Assembly: GCA_003152015.1 (NCBI GenBank)
Contig: PLZF01000043.1
Coordinates: 28,722 to 92,721, forward strand
Source of the DNA: Acidimicrobiaceae bacterium
GTDB lineage: Bacteria > Actinomycetota > Acidimicrobiia > Acidimicrobiales > RAAP-2
Direction: 5' to 3'
Length of the DNA: 64,000 nt
Shown here: positions 60,635-64,000 of the stretch, piece by piece
How the letters are laid out: the number at the start of each line of letters is the position of its first letter
How positions within the stretch are numbered: the stretch's first letter is position 1
The notes under the pieces: generated by a model
The model's input: only the letters and a program-made list of their open reading frames with translations
What the model was told of the DNA's origin: nothing
Databases searched by the model: none
Translations under genes and position numbers: made by a program

Positions 60635-61780
60635 ATGAGCGGGCCGCTGGCCGGTCTCCGGCTCATCGAGTTGGCCGGGTTGGGGCCGTCCCCGTTCGCC
60701 GGCATGATGCTGGCCGATGCCGGTGCCGACATCATCCGGATCGATCGATTCGACCGGGCCACCTACCCACCCCGCCAGGAGCCCCACGTCGACCTGTTGA
60801 ACCGCGGGCGTCGGTCGGTGGCGGTGGACCTCAAGCACGCCGGCGGCGTAGCGCTGGTGCTGCGCCTGATCGAGAGTGCCGACGGGCTGATGGAGGGCTT
60901 TCGGCCCGGGGTGGCCGAACGGCTGGGTCTCGGACCCGACATCTGCCTGGCCATCAACCCGAAGCTGGTCTACGGACGGATGACCGGATGGGGCCAGACC
61001 GGCCCGATGGCCCAGGCCGCCGGCCACGACATTGACTACATCGCCCTGGCCGGGGCATTGGAGCCGATTGGCCGGGCCGGGGAGAAACCGCTTCCTCCCC
61101 TCAATCTGGTGGGCGACTTCGGCGGCGGGGGCATGCTGTTGGCCTTCGGGATGTTGGCGGCCATCCTTTCCGCCCAGCAGACCGGCAAGGGTCAGGTGGT
61201 CGACGCGGCCATGGTCGACGGTGCCGCCTCGCTGATGACCATGACGTACACCCTGCGGGCGTCCGGCATATGGAACGACCAGCGGGGCACCAACCTCTTG
61301 GACACCGGTGCCCACTTCTATGAGGTCTACGAGACGGCGGACGGTGGCTACATCGGGGTCGGGGCCATCGAGCCCCAGTTCTACAGCGAGCTCATCGGCC
61401 TCCTCGGGCTGTCGGGGGAGGACTTGCCGGGACAGATGGACCGCGACACCTGGCCGTCGATGAAAGAGCGTTTCGCATCCATCTTCGCCATGAAGACCCG
61501 GGCCGAGTGGGTGACGATCTTCGAAGGCAGTGATGCCTGCGCCGCCCCGGTCCTCTCGTCGGCAGAGGCCCATCTGCACCCCCACAACGTGCACCGGAAT
61601 ACCTTCACCGAGGTGGCCGGGGTGGTCCAGCCGGCGCCATCGCCCCGGTTCGAGGGAACCCCCGGAGCCATTCGTCGCCCCCCGCCCAACCCGGGTCAGC
61701 ACGGTGACGAGGCCCTCGACGACTGGGGAGTGGACGCCGGCGACATCACCAAACTGAGGGAGTCCGGAGCTATCCGCTAG
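60635..61780 (+). CDS. CaiB/BaiF CoA-transferase family protein, alpha-methylacyl-CoA racemase-like
   Basis: This family includes alpha-methylacyl-CoA racemases and CoA-transferases of branched-chain degradation. The 381-residue protein has LIELAGLGPSPFAGMMLADAG, NRGRRSVAVDLKH, GRMTGWGQTGPMAQAAGHDI (with the His of the racemase pair) and NLVGDFGGGGMLLAFGMLA (with the Asp), so it matches the racemase type. ATG 60635 gives the normal N terminus. It is convergent with the AsnC-like gene; their stop codons share four bases (61777-61780). Confidence 0.88.
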   Translation: MSGPLAGLRLIELAGLGPSPFAGMMLADAGADIIRIDRFDRATYPPRQEPHVDLLNRGRRSVAVDLKHAGGVALVLRLIESADGLMEGFRPGVAERLGLGPDICLAINPKLVYGRMTGWGQTGPMAQAAGHDIDYIALAGALEPIGRAGEKPLPPLNLVGDFGGGGMLLAFGMLAAILSAQQTGKGQVVDAAMVDGAASLMTMTYTLRASGIWNDQRGTNLLDTGAHFYEVYETADGGYIGVGAIEPQFYSELIGLLGLSGEDLPGQMDRDTWPSMKERFASIFAMKTRAEWVTIFEGSDACAAPVLSSAEAHLHPHNVHRNTFTEVAGVVQPAPSPRFEGTPGAIRRPPPNPGQHGDEALDDWGVDAGDITKLRESGAIR

Positions 61781-62013
61781 AGGTTGACCACCGGACAGGT
61801 GACGGTGCGGGTGATCCCTTCGATCAACTGAATCCGCCCCACCACCATTCGCCCCAGCTCATCCACGCTGGTGGCCTCGGTCCGCACAATGACGTCGTAG
61901 GGTCCGGTGACACCTTCGGCGGCGATGACGCCGTCGAGTTTGGCCACGGCCCTGGCTACAGTGGCGGCCCTTCCGACCTCGGTTTGGATGAGTACGTAGG
62001 CGCTGACCGACAT
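61777..62013 (-). CDS. Stand-alone AsnC/Lrp ligand-binding (RAM) domain protein
   Basis: A 78-residue protein matching only the C-terminal ligand-binding domain of Lrp/AsnC regulators (SAYVLIQTEVGRAATVARAV, EGVTGPYDVIVRTEATSVDE). No DNA-binding helix-turn-helix is present. Such single-domain forms exist in many genomes and may modulate full-length regulators or bind amino acids. The ATG at 62013 has GGGAGA in its leader. It is divergent from the MFS transporter. Confidence 0.85.
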   Translation of the reverse strand: MSVSAYVLIQTEVGRAATVARAVAKLDGVIAAEGVTGPYDVIVRTEATSVDELGRMVVGRIQLIEGITRTVTCPVVNL

Positions 62014-62080
62014 GTGAATCTCCCGACCCGGTGGTTCCCGTTGACGGATGCATGCTACCGCCCCCGTCGTGGCCCCTAAC

Positions 62081-63568
62081 ATGCCCCCGGTGGGCGTTCG
62101 GAAGCGAGGTGAGCAGTTCCGGAGGCTGGCTCGTTCTGCCATCGCCGACCTGTTCGATCAGCGACAGCCGTTCGGCCGGCTGGCGCTCACCCATGTGCTG
62201 ATGACAGCGGGCGACACCATGTTCGCGGTGTCGCTGGCCGGGTCGTTGTTCTTCTCGATCTCTCCCACTGCCGCCCAGGACAAGGTGCTTCTCTACCTGG
62301 TGTTGACCATGGCGCCGTTCGCGGTGGTGGCGCCGGCCCTCGGACCGCTCATCGACCGGAGCCGGGGTGCCCGGCGGGGGATGGTGGTGGTCTCGGCCCT
62401 GGGCCGGGCCGCACTGTGCCCGTTCTTGGTCCAGGACATCCACTCCCTCCTGTTGTTCCCACTGGCCTTCGCCATGCTGGTGCTTTCCAAGGTGTACCTG
62501 GTCACAAAGGGCGCACTGGTTCCGGAGATGGCCGCTCTCGAGCTCATCGGGCACCCTCCGGGGAGCGATCCCGAGCGACGGCTGCCCGAGCTCAGGCCGC
62601 CCTCCGCCCTCCCGATGGTCACCCCGCCCTACGGGACACCGATGATCGACGACAACGACGACCCCGAGGCTGTCGACCGGGCTGCCGCCCCGGACCTGGC
62701 CGGCCTCAACGCCCGGTTGGGCGTGTTGGCATCCCTGTCCGCCTTCGTCTTCGCCCTTCCTGCCGTGGTCGCCCTGAAGTTGGGAGGCGCTCCTTGGGTG
62801 CTGTGGCTCGATTTGGTGGTGTTCCTGGCCGCAGTGGTGGCCGGGGCCAGGTTGCCGGTTCGCCAGCGTCGGCGGGCATGGAGGTCGAGCCGCCGATCCG
62901 GACGGGAACGAGCCATCCCGATGGTCCCGGTCACCCAGTCGCTGGTCGAGCCTTGGGTCGATATGGTCGGAGCCCCGAGCGACGATGAGATCGACCTGGC
63001 CGCCTTCCGCCCCATCGCCACCTCCGAGGTGCTGCTGGCGTTGATGCCGATGTCGGTGCTCAAGGCGGTGCTCGGCTTCCTCACCTTCTTGTTCGCCTTC
63101 GGGCTCCGCCGAGAGGGGGCGGCGACATGGTGGTTCGGGCTGCTGCTCGGCGCCATCACCGGGGGAGCGTTGATCGGGGTGTTATTGGTGGCCCGGATCC
63201 GTCGGGTGCTCTCCGAACAACAGATTCTGGTGGCGTCCCTGTGGCTGGTGGCGGTGGTGGCGGCCATCGTCTCCTTCCAGTCCGGTCGGGCCTATCAGGT
63301 GGCGGTGGCGGTGGCGGTGGGTGTGGCCGGGGCCGTTTCCAAGCCGTCGTTCGACGCCTTGGTGCAGCGGCACGTGGAAGTGTCCAACCAGGGACGGGCG
63401 TTTGCCCGTTTCGAGACACGCCTCCAGCTGGTGTGGGTGGTGGGCGCCTTCATCCCGGTAGTGCTGACCCTGCCGATCCCGGCCGGCGACCTGGTCATCG
63501 CCATTGTGGCGGCTGTCGGCGCAGTGGCCTACATGAGCTCGCGCCGGACCGCCGAACGCCACCACTGA
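62081..63568 (+). CDS. Major facilitator superfamily transporter
   Basis: A transporter of about 495 residues with 10-12 membrane helices (LLYLVLTMAPFAVVAPALGP near the start, ALPAVVALKLGGAPWVLWLD in the middle, WWFGLLLGAITGGALIGVLL later). The cytoplasmic loop GPLIDRSRGARRGM matches the MFS motif A after helix two. A central loop of about 70 residues is hydrophilic (DDNDDPEAVDRAAAPDLAGL). The substrate is unknown. ATG 62081 is my choice; ATG 62048 is an alternative. It converges on pckG, separated by 34 bases. Confidence 0.8.
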   Translation: MPPVGVRKRGEQFRRLARSAIADLFDQRQPFGRLALTHVLMTAGDTMFAVSLAGSLFFSISPTAAQDKVLLYLVLTMAPFAVVAPALGPLIDRSRGARRGMVVVSALGRAALCPFLVQDIHSLLLFPLAFAMLVLSKVYLVTKGALVPEMAALELIGHPPGSDPERRLPELRPPSALPMVTPPYGTPMIDDNDDPEAVDRAAAPDLAGLNARLGVLASLSAFVFALPAVVALKLGGAPWVLWLDLVVFLAAVVAGARLPVRQRRRAWRSSRRSGRERAIPMVPVTQSLVEPWVDMVGAPSDDEIDLAAFRPIATSEVLLALMPMSVLKAVLGFLTFLFAFGLRREGAATWWFGLLLGAITGGALIGVLLVARIRRVLSEQQILVASLWLVAVVAAIVSFQSGRAYQVAVAVAVGVAGAVSKPSFDALVQRHVEVSNQGRAFARFETRLQLVWVVGAFIPVVLTLPIPAGDLVIAIVAAVGAVAYMSSRRTAERHH

Positions 63569-63602
63569 ACGGGAGCGCCATGGCGAGCCCCGGCCGGCGA
63601 GG

Positions 63603-64000
63603 TCAACCCAGCTGCTGCTCGAGCCTGTCCACTTCGGCGGTCAACGTGGCCGGGATCTTGTCCCCGAACTTGGCGTAGTGCTCGCGGATACTCGGCACTT
63701 CGGCTCGCCAGTCGTCGAGATCCACGGCCAGCAGCTTGTCCATGTCCTCGGCCGAGATGTCCATACCCTCGGTGTCAATGGAGCCCGGGGCCGGGATGAA
63801 GCCGATAGGAGTCTCTTCGGCTTCGCCCTCGCCACCGGCCCGATCGAACACCCACGAGAGCACCCGCGAGTTCTCGCCGTAACCGGGCCAGAGCCAGCGG
63901 CCGTCCTCGTCCTTGCGGAACCAATTGACATAGAAGATCTTCGGGAGCTTCTCGGGATCGGCCGATGCCCCGACATCGAGCCAGTGGGCGAAGTAGTCGG
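63603..64000 (-). CDS. pckG: Phosphoenolpyruvate carboxykinase (GTP), C-terminal part; N-terminal part outside window
   Basis: PckG converts oxaloacetate to PEP with GTP, linking the TCA cycle to gluconeogenesis. The visible 132 residues are the C terminus: DYFAHWLDVG, then LPKIFYVNWFRKDEDGRWLW, GYGENSRVLSWVFDR and the end EHYAKFGDKIPATLTAEVDR. This matches the end of GTP-type PEP carboxykinases. The start and the active site lie beyond position 64000. Confidence 0.92.
   Translation of the reverse strand, partial: DYFAHWLDVGASADPEKLPKIFYVNWFRKDEDGRWLWPGYGENSRVLSWVFDRAGGEGEAEETPIGFIPAPGSIDTEGMDISAEDMDKLLAVDLDDWRAEVPSIREHYAKFGDKIPATLTAEVDRLEQQLG

Noticed and set aside
1..64000. tRNA genes or a complete insertion sequence
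   Set aside because: Reading the intergenic stretches for T-loop sequences and for transposase motifs such as DDE-type domains found none; small or divergent ones could be missed without a dedicated search.

Overview
The window is chromosomal DNA from a high-GC actinobacterium. The markers are a one-polypeptide 2-oxoglutarate metabolism enzyme (Kgd), a PafB/PafC WYL-domain pair, an HU protein with a lysine/alanine/proline tail, CofC of coenzyme F420 synthesis, many GTG/TTG starts and frequent 4-base ATGA/GTGA overlaps. The type IV prepilin and the overall gene mix are most like the class Acidimicrobiia; that placement is inference from gene content, not from a marker gene.

Layout. 1-3.5 kb: end of a type IV pilus/type II secretion locus (PilC-like platform protein, major prepilin, a multipass membrane protein). 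3.9-5.6 kb: a biotin-dependent carboxyltransferase and a small membrane protein, reverse strand. 5.7-7.6 kb: pafB-pafC. 7.6-10.5 kb: a probable mobilisation remnant, a MobF relaxase and a VirD4-type coupling ATPase facing each other. 10.8-17.2 kb: HU with a repetitive tail, a PIG-L deacetylase with cofC, then gpsA, an adenylate cyclase and cobQ. 17.2-18.6 kb: a decayed gene, a small possible partner gene and a hypothetical gene. 18.7-27.4 kb: GH38 alpha-mannosidase, AMP-dependent acyl-CoA synthetase, rnhB, acyl-CoA dehydrogenase and an alpha/beta hydrolase. 27.6-35 kb: a second HU gene, the queD-queC-queE operon, kgd and an M20 peptidase. 35.2-42 kb: a Fic protein, a RidA-hydrolase fusion, an FGGY sugar kinase, a NYN/Zc3h12a-like RNase with S1 domain, a FabZ-like dehydratase and xth. 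42-48.5 kb: a three-gene minor-pilin operon whose first product carries a very large repetitive ectodomain. 48.9-52.3 kb: three consecutive toxin-antitoxin loci and the remnant of a surface protein. 52.6-58.3 kb: UvrD-like helicase, hydrolase, a membrane-anchored Mur ligase, a D-Ala-D-Ala ligase-like protein and a PH-domain protein. 58.3-64 kb: another toxin-antitoxin pair with a long palindrome, a VapC remnant, galK, an alpha-methylacyl-CoA racemase-like gene, an AsnC-type regulator fragment, an MFS transporter and the 3' end of GTP-dependent PEP carboxykinase.

The most distinctive parts are the minor-pilin operon (a prepilin apparently fused to a Cys-motif repeat ectodomain, preceded by two apparent single-base frameshifts), two in-frame fusions that keep a Shine-Dalgarno and ATG at the domain junction (HigB-HigA, and HU with its basic tail), the Mur ligase whose usual first domain is replaced by membrane helices, and the NYN RNase-basic linker-S1 protein. 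The accessory stretch 48.9-52.3 kb, with toxin-antitoxin modules and broken genes, looks like a site of repeated gain and loss. No tRNA, rRNA, CRISPR array or complete insertion sequence was recognised.
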